A stretch of 43,030 bases of DNA from Herminiimonas sp. (GTDB lineage: Bacteria > Pseudomonadota > Gammaproteobacteria > Burkholderiales > Burkholderiaceae_D): positions 1 to 43,030 of the forward strand of contig JAQGLW010000013.1 in the NCBI GenBank assembly GCA_028292665.1, in the 5' to 3' direction. The position numbers and the translations under genes are program-made. Each line of letters starts with the position of its first letter. The first letter of the stretch is position 1. Below the pieces are notes generated by a model, which saw nothing but the letters and a program-made list of their open reading frames with translations, was not told the origin of the DNA and made no database searches. Of this stretch, positions 17,796-26,255 are shown piece after piece.

Positions 17796-18452
17796 ATGGA
17801 ACGATTCGACACGCTGACGTCGATCGCCGTACCGATCGATCGGGATAATGTGGATACCGATGCGATCCTGCCCAAGCAGTACATGGCAATGATCGGCCGT
17901 ACCGGCTTTGGCGCCTATCTATTCGATGAATGGCGCTATTTCGATCCCGGAGAGCCGGGTATGGACGCCAGCCAGCGGCAGCCCAACCCGGATTTTCCAT
18001 TGAACCAGCCTCGGTTTGCGGGGGCGCAGATCATGTTATGCCGCACCAACTTCGGTTGCGGGTCGAGCCGGGAGCATGCGCCCTGGGCATTGGCGCAGTG
18101 GGGAATTCGCGCGCTCGTCGGTGTGAGCTTCGCCGATATATTCTATGGCAACTGCATCAAGAATGGCATCTTGCCGGTATGCCTTTCGACTGAGCAGATC
18201 AATACGATGTTTACGGCGGTCAATCGCGGCCAGGACAATCCCATTACGATCGACCTTGGTCGCCAACAGATCAAGTTCGGTGATGACCTTGTCTTGTCAT
18301 TCGCAATCGATTCGTTTCAACGCGATCTGTTGATGAACGGACTCGACGAGATTGGCCAAAGCTTGCTGCACCAAGATGAAATCAGAAAGTTCGAATTTCA
18401 ACGCATGCAATGCGAGCCCTGGCTATTCCACAAAAATTCTCGTTCCACCTAG
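17796..18452 (+). CDS. LeuD-type hydro-lyase small subunit
   Basis: A 218-residue small (swivelling) subunit of the same hydro-lyase, starting 2 bases after the large-subunit stop. Motifs are PIDRDNVDTDAILPKQYM, NFGCGSSREHAPWAL (substrate-binding serine loop) and GVSFADIFYGNCIKNGILPV. Length is close to E. coli LeuD (201) with a slightly longer C-terminus. A longer frame from 17655 overlaps the large subunit and lacks family similarity; the ATG at 17796 (MERFDTLTSIAVPIDRDN) is the usual LeuD start. Function as for the large subunit. Confidence 0.9.
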   Translation: MERFDTLTSIAVPIDRDNVDTDAILPKQYMAMIGRTGFGAYLFDEWRYFDPGEPGMDASQRQPNPDFPLNQPRFAGAQIMLCRTNFGCGSSREHAPWALAQWGIRALVGVSFADIFYGNCIKNGILPVCLSTEQINTMFTAVNRGQDNPITIDLGRQQIKFGDDLVLSFAIDSFQRDLLMNGLDEIGQSLLHQDEIRKFEFQRMQCEPWLFHKNSRST

Positions 18453-18702
18453 CCTGGAAAATTTGACGGCATCGCGGCAAACCGGCGATGGAAATCAATT
18501 GTTGCGACTGCTACGGCGCCGACCTATGGAAGATCGACGTTTTCACGCACCGTCATCCATGGAAAGAGGCTGCGGCCATACTCCTGTAAAACGACGGCCG
18601 CTCGCCCATAAGCGTCGGGAATGCGCAGAGGGCTTGCCGTCCCCAAACGGCATAGTGCACGAAACCGGTAGAGCGACGGTTTTCATCACCAGACATCGCT
18701 AC

Positions 18703-19611
18703 CTATCTGGAATGTAATGGCAAGGAAAATTCTGCACGTGTTAGGCGATCGACCATCAGGCGCGCGGGCATGGCCATTCCTTCCAGGTCCCGGCAGACGA
18801 TTTGCAAGGGGCGATCGGCCCAGGATTCATCGAGATAAACTTTCGCCAGGCGTCCCCTTTCATGCGGCGGAATGCCGATTTCGGGGAGGATGCCGATGCC
18901 TAGCCCTGCCGCGACCATGTTGCGGACGGCTTCGAAGTTTGTGACTTGGATTCTGAGTTTCATGTGCCGTCCGACCGCTTCGGCCGCACGCGTGCAAAGC
19001 GTATGAATCGACGCGCCCTCCTGCATGCCCACATAATCGAGATCCAGCGTTTCTTCGAAGCGGATGCGGTCGCGGGTGGCATAGGGATGGTCCACCGGCA
19101 CGACCAGGTACAGCCGGTCCAGGCGATACGGCAGCAGCGTCAACCGCAAGGATGAGTCTGTGGTGGTGCAGATACCGAAGTCGACTACGCCGTTTTCCAC
19201 CATCCTGACGATGGTATCGCTGGTTTTTTCGTCCATCTCGATCTTGATCTCGGGATTGGCGGCCGTGAAATGACGCAGGTCTTCGGGGAGGTAATGGACC
19301 ATTGCAGTAAACGTCACCGACAGGCGGACGTGCCCGCGCACGCCGCCGGTATATTCGCTCAGCTCGGTATCGATTTGTCTAAATTGCTCGAAGATATGCC
19401 TGGCATGGCGATAGAGGGTCTGCCCTGCCGGCGTTGGCCGTACGCCACGGCTGTGGCGATAAAAAAGTGGGGTGCCGGCGTCGCGCTCAAGGTCGGAAAT
19501 TCGCTTGCTGGCCGCAGAGGCCGCTAGATGCAGCACTTGCGAAGCGGCTGCGAGGCTGCCTTCTTCGACGACAGCCGTGAAAACCCGAAGGGATTCGATA
19601 TCGATGTGCAT
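18703..19611 (-). CDS. LysR regulator, paralogue of the one at 15401
   Basis: A 302-residue LysR protein from the ATG at 19611 (MHIDIESLRVFTAVVEEGSL, SAASKRISDLERDAGTPLFY). The effector domain has TFTAMVHYLPEDLRHF, DYVGMQEGASIHTL and LKLRIQVTNFEAVRNMVAAG then GIGILPEI. Homology to the LysR next to the leuC-like gene runs the whole length. An upstream in-frame ATG (19644) adds a non-family leader and is less likely. It is divergent from the MFS/truncated-leuC operon at 19924, mirroring the first LysR/leuC pair, so it probably controls that operon. Confidence 0.88.
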   Translation of the reverse strand: MHIDIESLRVFTAVVEEGSLAAASQVLHLAASAASKRISDLERDAGTPLFYRHSRGVRPTPAGQTLYRHARHIFEQFRQIDTELSEYTGGVRGHVRLSVTFTAMVHYLPEDLRHFTAANPEIKIEMDEKTSDTIVRMVENGVVDFGICTTTDSSLRLTLLPYRLDRLYLVVPVDHPYATRDRIRFEETLDLDYVGMQEGASIHTLCTRAAEAVGRHMKLRIQVTNFEAVRNMVAAGLGIGILPEIGIPPHERGRLAKVYLDESWADRPLQIVCRDLEGMAMPARLMVDRLTRAEFSLPLHSR

Positions 19612-19781
19612 GTCCGGTGGTCTTGCTGTCTGCGCTATCGCCAACCACGATGGCTGTATTCGTGAGAGAACGATTGTACTGTGTACTTCTCTATATTACT
19701 ATTTCTGCGCTTGGAAGGCAGGGATTTTGCTGTCGTCCGTATAGGAAGAGACCCTGGTCTGCCGGCCGCGCTGTGGCTTAA

Positions 19782-19869
19782 GGCTACGCTGAATAAGTAC
19801 CCGATTTTCAGAAATCGCGACGTAACCATGCGGGTTTGCGGACTGCAAAAATGACTTAATCGCGCAGCC
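19782..19869. mobile_element. 88-bp MITE-like element with TTAA target duplication
   Basis: The element starts GGCTACGCTGAATAAGT and ends, read on the other strand, GGCTGCGCGATTAAGT: imperfect terminal inverted repeats of about 16 bp. Both sides carry TTAA (19778-19781 and 19870-19873), a target-site duplication of the YTAR type used by some IS5-group transposases. Inside, CGATTT-TCAG-AAATCG forms a small hairpin. It encodes nothing. It lies 55 bases upstream of the second MFS gene, in the shared LysR/MFS promoter region. Confidence 0.6.
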
Positions 19870-19923
19870 TTAAGTCGGCTGGCCTGTGGGCTGCTTCCGA
19901 ACTATAAAACAGGAAACCCACCC

Positions 19924-21348
19924 ATGAATGTACTGGATCAATCCGTCCCGCAGTCGGCCTTACATGCCGTGCGGCCGCAGGCGTGGTACGCCAACCTGAC
20001 CGGAAAACACTGGCGTACGCTCAATGGCGCGTTTCTCGGCTGGATCTTCGACGGCTACGAGGCGCTGGCGTTGATCATGGTCTTGCCGGCTCTGATGCAT
20101 TCGGTCTTGACGCCAGCTCAGATGGGTTCACTGCCACTGTACGCCGGCGTGGTAATCGGCCTCACCCTGCTCGGTTGGGGAATCGGCGGCCTGATCGGCG
20201 GCGTGCTGGCGGACTATGTGGGACGCAAGCCGATGATGATGTGGTCGGTCCTGTTGTATGCCCTCCTGACCGGATGCACGGCGTTTTCCAATAGCCTGGT
20301 TTACTTGTGCGTGCTGCGTTTCTTAACTGGCCTGGCGATGGGCAGCGAATGGAGCACCGGCATTTCTCTGGTGGCAGAGACTTGGCCGAGGGAAGCACGC
20401 GCCAAGGGGGCAGGATTTCTGCAATCGGGATTCGGCTGGGGCACCCTGATCGCGGCCTTGATCTGGTATGCCTTGTCGGTATTCGATCCGTTTGGCGCCG
20501 ACAACTGGCGCATGATGTTCGCGGTCGGTGCAATCCCGGCATTTTTCGTTCTTTATATCCGCCGCGGGGTTGACGAGTCTGAGCAATGGCAGGAAGCCGT
20601 GCGCAACAAGCAATGGAGCGCAACCGGTGTCAGCAACGCGGGAACATCGGACAAGCGACCGTTCACTTTGAAGCAGGTTTTCAGCGAACGTCAGGCTGTG
20701 CGCCGCATAGTCCTGACCACGGTGCTTTCGATCGTTACCATCGTCGGCTGGTGGGCTGTTTCGAGCTGGTTGCCGGCGCGTACGGCGGAACTGGCGACGG
20801 CACAGCATGTCGCCAATGCCAGCCACTGGATTTCCCTTGTATCGATTGTCTACACGGTAGGCGCGATTGTCGCCTACATGGCATCCGGTTTCCTGATTGA
20901 CGGCATGGGCCGGCGCTGGTTTCTGTTTATGAGCTTTGCCGGTTCGCTGGCGATGACCGTGTTGACCTACGGATGGGTGAGTTCGGTAGAGGGAATGCTG
21001 GCGATTTCGGCCATCAATGGTTTTTTTACTCTGGGTTGCACCTTTGCGTGGCTAGCGATTTATCCGGCTGAACTCTTCAATGCATCGGTCCGTTCCACCG
21101 CCACCAGTTTCGTGTTTAATTCGGCGCGCCTGGTGGCTTGGGTTTTCCCGATCCTTTCGGGATCAATGATCAAATCGTTCGGTGGTGTGTCGCAGGCGGC
21201 ATTGGTGTTCGGATCGGTTTACCTGATTGGCATGGTGTTGCCGTGGTTCCTGCCCGAAACCAAGGGAATCGGCCTTCCCGAGGATAGGCCGGTGGTAAGC
21301 GATTCCGGCTCAATATCAGGAGAAAGCCGTGGACATTACATTGCATGA
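19924..21348 (+). CDS. MFS metabolite:H+ symporter (sugar/AAHS-like)
   Basis: A 474-residue, 12-helix major facilitator resembling sialic-acid and aromatic-acid:H+ symporters. Features are [21 protein letters not shown] in helix 1, the motif-A segment [33 protein letters not shown] in helix 4 and a second motif-A-like [13 protein letters not shown] at mid-protein. The WIFDGYE acidic residue in helix 1 is typical of proton-coupled acid uptake. It starts just after GGAAACCCACCC and overlaps the truncated leuC frame at its 3' end by 20 bases. Divergent from a LysR gene, it is probably an uptake carrier for the same class of acids as the rest of the locus. Confidence 0.87.
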   Translation: MNVLDQSVPQSALHAVRPQAWYANLTGKHWRTLNGAFLGWIFDGYEALALIMVLPALMHSVLTPAQMGSLPLYAGVVIGLTLLGWGIGGLIGGVLADYVGRKPMMMWSVLLYALLTGCTAFSNSLVYLCVLRFLTGLAMGSEWSTGISLVAETWPREARAKGAGFLQSGFGWGTLIAALIWYALSVFDPFGADNWRMMFAVGAIPAFFVLYIRRGVDESEQWQEAVRNKQWSATGVSNAGTSDKRPFTLKQVFSERQAVRRIVLTTVLSIVTIVGWWAVSSWLPARTAELATAQHVANASHWISLVSIVYTVGAIVAYMASGFLIDGMGRRWFLFMSFAGSLAMTVLTYGWVSSVEGMLAISAINGFFTLGCTFAWLAIYPAELFNASVRSTATSFVFNSARLVAWVFPILSGSMIKSFGGVSQAALVFGSVYLIGMVLPWFLPETKGIGLPEDRPVVSDSGSISGESRGHYIA

Positions 21349-21529
21349 CAAGATTTTCGATGCTCACGTAGTGCGCATCGGAGCGGACGGTACCACACTA
21401 CTCTACATCGACCGCCACTTGGTGAATGAAGTGACCAGCCCGCAGGCTTTCGAATCGACGCGCCTCGAGCACCGTGCAGTGTGGCGTCCGCGGGCAAAGG
21501 ACGATCCGTTTCGGTCTCAATCGATTTAG
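21329..21529 (+). pseudogene. Truncated second leuC-like gene (first ~50 codons)
   Basis: A GTG with an AGGAGA ribosome site opens a 66-codon frame. Its first ~50 residues align with the leuC-like protein at 16378: [21 protein letters not shown] against [21 protein letters not shown]. Similarity stops near WRPRAKDD and a stop follows. About 400 residues, including all three cluster cysteines, plus any small subunit, are missing. The GTG lies inside the MFS gene, so the intact gene was translationally coupled to that transporter. Probable deletion joining this stub to the DUF3311/SSS pair. Confidence 0.85.
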
Positions 21530-21567
21530 CGCTGCAACAATTCAATTCAACCACTAAGGAGAGCGGT

Positions 21568-21747
21568 ATGTGGAGCCTGCTTTTATTGCCTTTCATCGGC
21601 TTGTTATGGGTACCCTTCTATAACCATGAGTTGCCGTCACTGTTCGGCTTTCCCTTCTTTTACTGGTATCAGTTGGCCTGGGTACCTATTACCTCACTGC
21701 TGATCTGGATTGTGTATCGTCACGGCGTGCGCAAGGGACTCCAATGA
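21568..21747 (+). CDS. DUF3311 small membrane partner of SSS symporter
   Basis: A 59-residue protein with two predicted helices and the DUF3311 signature WVPFYNHELPSLFGFPFFYWYQLAWV, then TSLLIWIVYRHG. Such proteins are encoded immediately before sodium:solute symporters and are presumed accessory subunits. The ATG at 21568 has AAGGAGAGCGGT in front. The gene overlaps the symporter start by 4 bases (ATGA). A frame from 21481 would add non-family residues. Nearly identical in layout to the pair at 32.9-34.6 kb. Confidence 0.85.
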   Translation: MWSLLLLPFIGLLWVPFYNHELPSLFGFPFFYWYQLAWVPITSLLIWIVYRHGVRKGLQ

Positions 21748-23246
21748 TGGACGGTCAAATCAACTGGACGGCACTGGGCGTCTTCATCTTCTTCTTCGTG
21801 CTTGTGACCGTGATGGGCTTCGCCGCGTCACGCTGGCAGAGCGGCGGCGCAAACAAGGGCGCACACCTGGACGAATGGGGTCTGGGTGGACGGAACTTTG
21901 GTACCTGGATCACCTGGTTCCTGGTCGGCGGCGATTTCTATACCGCCTACACCGTCATCGCCGTTCCGGCACTGGTGTATGCGGTTGGCGCCTATGGATT
22001 TTTCGCACTGCCATACACGATCATCGTGTACCCCATCGTGTTCGTCATCATGCCGAAACTTTGGAAGGCTGCGCACCGCGCCGGACATGTGACCGCCGGC
22101 GACGTGGTCTATGGACGCTATGGCTCGCGCCCGCTTGAATTTGCGATTGCGCTCACCGGCGTGGTCGCCACCATGCCGTATATCGCGCTGCAGCTGGTCG
22201 GTATGGAGGTCGTCATCAAGGCACTCGGCCTGACCGGAGAATTGCCACTGGCCGCGGCGTTCGTGATCCTGGCGCTGTACACCTATTCGGCAGGCTTGCG
22301 AGCACCGGCACTGATTGCATTCGTTAAGGATCTGATGATCTACATTGTGGTGCTGGTGGCGGTCGTACTGGTACCGATGAAGCTGGGTGGTTATGGAACC
22401 GTATTTGCAGCAGCCAACGAAGCGTTCATCGCCAAGGGCGGCGCCACCGGGCTTATCCTGAAGCCGCAGCAAATGCTGCCGTTTGCCACTCTGGCGCTGG
22501 GGTCCGCACTCGCCGCTTTCATGTACCCACACACGCTGACGGGCATATTTGCGGCCAAAAGCGCCGACACGATTCGAAAGAATGCGGTTTTTTTACCGGC
22601 ATACACCGTGCTGCTCGGCCTGATTGCGCTGCTCGGGTTCATGGCATACGGCGCCAAACTCGTCGTCAAGAATAACAACGATGTGGTGCCGGCCCTGTTC
22701 AATGCATTGTTTCCGAGCTGGTTCAGCGGATTTGCCTTTGCTGCCATCGCTATCGGCGCCTTGGTGCCCGCGGCAGTGATGTCCATCGGCGCCGCCAATC
22801 TTTTTACGCGCAACTTTTGGAAGCCTTACGTAAACCCTGCCGTGACCCATGCCGGCGAAGCGAAAGTCGCGAAAATAGCGTCGCTCATGGTCAAAGTCGG
22901 CGCGCTGGTGTTCATCCTGTTCTTGCCGACCAAGTTTGCGCTAGATCTGCAACTGCTGGGCGGCCTGTGGATTCTTCAGACATTTCCAGCCGTTGTGTTC
23001 GGCGTGTTTTTCCGCTGGTTCCGTGCGCCCGCGTTGCTGGCAGGCTGGGCCGTCGGCCTGGCAGGCGGCAGCTGGCTGGCCTTCTCCGACGGCATCAAGC
23101 CGGTGCATACGTTCGTGCTTGCCGGCGATAGTTATACCGTGTACACGGGGCTCCTGGCGTTGGTGTTAAACGTCGTCGTGGCGACCGTGCTGCAGCTCTT
23201 GCTGGGAGCGTCCGCGGCACAAAAGGACGGCTCCGTACCTGCATAA
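21744..23246 (+). CDS. Sodium:solute symporter (SSS family), copy 1
   Basis: A 500-residue SSS-family carrier with about 13 helices. HLDEWGLGGRNFGTWITWFL and GGDFYTAYTVIAVPALVYAV form the conserved core near the N-terminus, and LGSALAAFMYPHTLTG and PAAVMSIGAANLFTRN follow in the middle. Members with a DUF3311 partner (MctP-like) take up monocarboxylates or small acids with Na+. It ends a transcription unit behind the truncated leuC stub. It shares long identical blocks with the carrier at 32881-34380, so the two are recent paralogues or came from related sources. Substrate inferred only from the acid-metabolism context. Confidence 0.9.
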   Translation: MMDGQINWTALGVFIFFFVLVTVMGFAASRWQSGGANKGAHLDEWGLGGRNFGTWITWFLVGGDFYTAYTVIAVPALVYAVGAYGFFALPYTIIVYPIVFVIMPKLWKAAHRAGHVTAGDVVYGRYGSRPLEFAIALTGVVATMPYIALQLVGMEVVIKALGLTGELPLAAAFVILALYTYSAGLRAPALIAFVKDLMIYIVVLVAVVLVPMKLGGYGTVFAAANEAFIAKGGATGLILKPQQMLPFATLALGSALAAFMYPHTLTGIFAAKSADTIRKNAVFLPAYTVLLGLIALLGFMAYGAKLVVKNNNDVVPALFNALFPSWFSGFAFAAIAIGALVPAAVMSIGAANLFTRNFWKPYVNPAVTHAGEAKVAKIASLMVKVGALVFILFLPTKFALDLQLLGGLWILQTFPAVVFGVFFRWFRAPALLAGWAVGLAGGSWLAFSDGIKPVHTFVLAGDSYTVYTGLLALVLNVVVATVLQLLLGASAAQKDGSVPA

Positions 23247-23632
23247 AGGCCATGATCGACATCCGCCGCGCTATTGCTCTGCACATGGGGCGAGCGGCAC
23301 GGAGGATGTCCAACGCATTGTCAATTATTGCCAAGTTCCCGCGAGGACGGCCCGTTGGGACGTAATGGGACGTGGACGGTACGGGAGCGCATATCCTGAT
23401 CTCCAATGTTTATTCAGCATACGTGACAAGATTCCATGCATACCGAGTCTCTCTACTGTATTTACATTTTTTTTTAACGTTCGGCTGCGCTTGAATCAGG
23501 ACACACTAGATCGCGCGGCATGCCGAACCAAGCGTGCCTGGATACCATATCGGCGTCTCAAGGCGGCTCATGGCAGCCAAAAAAATTCGCGGCAAGTAAC
23601 TAGACACCCCTCTTAATGAGTTACCCCCATGC
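23247..23632. other. Gene-free stretch between symporter and integrase remnant
   Basis: About 385 bases with no recognisable gene, no clear terminator after the symporter, and a T-rich run near 23467. Likely eroded DNA at the edge of an inserted element, given the integrase remnant that follows. Confidence 0.4.
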
Positions 23633-23820
23633 CCGTTGGAACCGCGATGCCATTGAACGCCAACTCGCACATGCCGAGCCTGACGCCCGTACGTGCTGCC
23701 TATGACTATGCAGAATATCTGCCCGAGCGGCGCAAGATGATGCAAGCGTGGGCCGATTTTCTTGAAGGATTGACGTACGGCGCCCAAGCAATCCCGTTAA
23801 TGGACTTGGCAGCTTCATAA
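23633..23820 (+). pseudogene. P4-type phage integrase, C-terminal remnant
   Basis: One frame reads WNRDAIERQLAHAEPD and the next continues AAYDYAEYLPERRKMMQAWADFLEGL. Joined by a one-step frameshift near 23690, these form the C-terminus of P4-type tyrosine recombinases (family pattern IERQLAH, then VRAAYNxAEYLPERRKMMQxWADYLD). The catalytic Arg/His region upstream is absent. It marks a former integrative element next to the hsdR stub. No tRNA gene was found beside it. Confidence 0.8.
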
Positions 23821-23961
23821 AGACCAGACGCAAACTGAAGTGCTGACTATTTACTGCTGCAAGCCAACTCGTTTGAATCCCCATAATTCCTTCTAAATAA
23901 TATATATTGATCCCTGTTTAAAAAGGCAACGCAATAATAAATACAAGGAGACCTCTGCTCC

Positions 23962-24300
23962 ATGGCCGATAAGAAAAGCCTCTCCGAACGCGACATCTGT
24001 TCCAAGTACATCACTCCGGCAATCACCAGCGCTGGATGGGATCTGCACGCTCAGATTCGCGAAGAGGTTAGTTTCACAAAGGGGCGCATCATCGTGCGCG
24101 GCAAGCTGCATAGCCATGGTGAGCAAAAGCGCGCCGATTACATCCTGTATTACAAATCGAATATCCCGCTGGCAGTAATCGAGGCCAAAGTCGACAGCCA
24201 TAGCGCAAGCGCAGGCATGCAGCAGGCGCTGAACTATGCAGAGACGGCAGTCGATGCCAAGATGAAGGATCGGAAGGCGCGGAGGATGTGCAGCCCTTAA
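23962..24300 (+). pseudogene. Type I restriction enzyme R subunit (hsdR), N-terminal stub
   Basis: A 112-codon frame behind an AAGGAGA site. It encodes LSERDICSKYITPAITSAGW at the start and later KRADYILYYKSNIP, AVIEAKVDSHSASAGMQQAL and NYAE, the N-terminal nuclease domain of EcoEI-like HsdR. The catalytic Asp (in RADYI) and ExK (EAK) are visible. Full HsdR proteins have roughly 800-1,000 residues; helicase and C-terminal parts are lost and the last 15 residues are unrelated. No hsdM or hsdS is present. A remnant of a restriction-modification locus on the same eroded island as the integrase. Confidence 0.82.
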
Positions 24301-24403
24301 AACCAAAGAATAACCATCAAGCTGCGAAGTTGCGCAACTTCCCAACTTGAGGTCCGACGCATTGGTTGCATTCTTTTCACTCTATAAGTTCAAAGGAGAC
24401 ATG

Positions 24404-25726
24404 ATGAAAAAAACAAAAACGATGTTTGCACAGGTTGGTATTTTTGCTCTCGCTGTTTTCTCTCAGGCTTTTGCTGCCGCTCCGCCGCCGCAATATGTTC
24501 AATTCTCACCGAGCGCCACCAAGGGTGCACTGTACATGCCTGACCCGGCAGCTGCCCGGAGATCCGGTGTAGGCATCGTAGTCATGCATCGCAACTCGAA
24601 CTTTCTGTCTCATATCAGCACGCAGGAGTTGCCAAAACGTGGAATCACAGTACTCGCCATGAACCCCCGCTGCGATAACAACGAGGCGGCATGTGCGCCT
24701 TGGGAGAACAACGCACTCGACGTAAAGTCAGGAGTAGATTTCCTGAAAAAACAGCCAGGCATTACCAAAGTCGTGCTTCTGGGCCATAGCGGCGGCGGCC
24801 CAACGATGAGCTTCTATCAAGCAGTTGCCGAACAGGGCGCGTCGTTTTGCCAGCAACCGACCAAGCTAATCAAGTGCAGCAACAGCTTGACCGGACTGAC
24901 ACCTGTAGATGGAATCATACTCATGGATGCGCATCCGGGTAACGGGGTGAACGCGGTCAGAAGTCTTAATCCGGCCGTTACCAACGACCCTGCAGTTCTG
25001 AATCAGAATCAGCAGCCACACGTAAATGATCGTCTTGACCCTTTCAGCACTTACAACGGATTCAATCCTGACGGCTCGTCAAACTACTCTGAAGATTTCA
25101 AGAAAAGGTACTTCAAGGGACAGTCGGACAGGATGAACTTCTTGATTAATGAAGCCTTGGCCAAACTTCGGGTAATTGAGGCAGAAGGACTAGGGGATGC
25201 TCCATTCATCGTTCCACTAGGTGACAACGCGCGCCTTTCGGCTGGAGACCTCAGTATTCACCATAGCACGGTCCAACCCAGGAAGTTGCTCAAGAATGAT
25301 GGCACCATCGAGGCTCGAAATCCTGTCCAAAGCGTAAGGGTCTCTCAACTGAAAGCAGAAGATGGTAAAGGCTTCGGTGCCACCATGTTCCTGACAGTGA
25401 AGTCTTTCTTGAGTGTGAGAGCGATTCGGTCCAAAGACTCCATGGACAGCATCGACTGGTGCTCGAGTAACAACTCGACAGTTTGCAATCTTCAAAGCGT
25501 TACCGTTCCATTACTCGTCACCGCCATGGGAGCGCATTATTTTATACGCGACAGCGAAGTATTTTTTGATATGGCGGCAAGCCGTGACAAGGATTTCTTC
25601 GTCATCGAAGGTGCCACGCACGGCGGCACACGTTGTACCGCATGCGAAAAGATTCCTGGTCAATATTCCAACGCGACGAAAAATCTGTTTGATCTGATGC
25701 AGAATTGGATCAACGCCCGGTTCTAA
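24404..25726 (+). CDS. Secreted alpha/beta hydrolase
   Basis: A 440-residue alpha/beta-hydrolase fold protein with a Sec signal (MKKTKTMFAQVGIFALAVFS, cleavage near AFA-AAP), so it is exported to the periplasm or beyond. The nucleophile elbow GHSGGG places Ser at about 129; GATHGG near the C-terminus supplies the likely catalytic His. Several cysteines (for example C90, C97, and a CTAC pair near the end) suggest disulfides. Of two adjacent ATGs, 24404 has better spacing to AGGAG (5 bases). It is followed by a clear terminator and seems monocistronic. Substrate unknown; esterase or amidase activity is only a guess. Confidence 0.8.
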   Translation: MKKTKTMFAQVGIFALAVFSQAFAAAPPPQYVQFSPSATKGALYMPDPAAARRSGVGIVVMHRNSNFLSHISTQELPKRGITVLAMNPRCDNNEAACAPWENNALDVKSGVDFLKKQPGITKVVLLGHSGGGPTMSFYQAVAEQGASFCQQPTKLIKCSNSLTGLTPVDGIILMDAHPGNGVNAVRSLNPAVTNDPAVLNQNQQPHVNDRLDPFSTYNGFNPDGSSNYSEDFKKRYFKGQSDRMNFLINEALAKLRVIEAEGLGDAPFIVPLGDNARLSAGDLSIHHSTVQPRKLLKNDGTIEARNPVQSVRVSQLKAEDGKGFGATMFLTVKSFLSVRAIRSKDSMDSIDWCSSNNSTVCNLQSVTVPLLVTAMGAHYFIRDSEVFFDMAASRDKDFFVIEGATHGGTRCTACEKIPGQYSNATKNLFDLMQNWINARF

Positions 25727-25789
25727 ATCGCGCGAAGTGGCGGCCACTCGGTCTGGCACAGTGGCATAGACATACTTCACTCTCATTAT

Positions 25790-25917
25790 CAGCCCTGCCC
25801 CACCCGCAGGGCTTTTTTGCGCCCATCAAACCACCCGCATCGCACGGTTCTAATATAAAGCTGTAATCCCGTTAGGATTTTTTCCACCCCGAAAGGTCGC
25901 GGGCTTTTTACGCTAAA
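25790..25917 (+). repeat. Terminator-bearing intergenic repeat, copy A
   Basis: After the first terminator comes CATCAAA, CCGCATCGCACGG, TGTAAT and then GCGGGC with a T-rich run and ACGC. The same blocks occur in the same order at 29802-29936. The two copies are diverged but clearly related, lie in the same orientation and flank the EutA/cupin block. Function unknown. Confidence 0.7.
25792..25818 (+). terminator. Rho-independent terminator after the secreted hydrolase
   Basis: GCCCTGC (25792-25798) pairs with GCAGGGC (25806-25812) around a 7-base loop and is followed by six T. It lies 66 bases after the hydrolase stop. The same element, slightly degraded, recurs at 29804. Confidence 0.85.
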
Positions 25918-25947
25918 TCCTCAGCTTGAAATCCGTCGCCAAGATAC

Positions 25948-26073
25948 TTACTTGCCGTTAGGCGCATCATAAGAATTATCCTGATTCGAAATATCCGCAT
26001 TCGGAGTGTACGGTTCGGTCGCGCATCCTCCAATCGAAGCAATCAAAGTGAATAACAGCAATAGACGTTTCAT
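25948..26073 (-). CDS. Tiny lipoprotein (41 aa)
   Basis: A 41-residue protein: MKRLLLLFTLIASIGGCATE is a clear lipoprotein signal with a lipobox (SIGGC, Cys about residue 17), followed by a 24-residue polar tail rich in Asn and Asp. The ATG at 26073 has an AGGAGTGAG ribosome site. After processing only a short acylated peptide would remain in the envelope. It is on the same strand as eutA but downstream of it (about 180 bases). It resembles entericidin-type or other tiny lipoproteins in size only; no function can be assigned. Confidence 0.7.
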   Translation of the reverse strand: MKRLLLLFTLIASIGGCATEPYTPNADISNQDNSYDAPNGK

Positions 26074-26255
26074 CTCAACTCACTCCTCTCAATCTATCGT
26101 TGTTAGAGAATTGAAACAGGGTGCCGGTTCCGCGCCATTCCTGCCTACATGAAATAACCGCTCAGATCACAACCACACGTACTTCATATAACAAGTATGG
26201 ATCTGGAAGAAGCCAACCGCGGTATGGACGCATTGACCGCTTGAATCCATTGGCT

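Noticed and set aside
18585-18599. TGTAAAACGACGGCC, identical to 15 bases of the M13 forward primer site.
   Set aside because: No other vector sequence surrounds it and the last three primer bases do not match. Taken as coincidence, though a read-level check for contamination would settle it.
18352-18717. 121-codon plus-strand frame across the leuD end and the following gap.
   Set aside because: It overlaps the leuD-like gene in another frame and shows no protein-family features. The gap 18453-18702 holds no supported gene.
23862-23890. GTTTGAATCCCC near the integrase remnant resembles a tRNA T-arm, as expected for an att site.
   Set aside because: No acceptor stem, anticodon arm or intact TTCGAATCC can be built around it, so no tRNA or att site is called.
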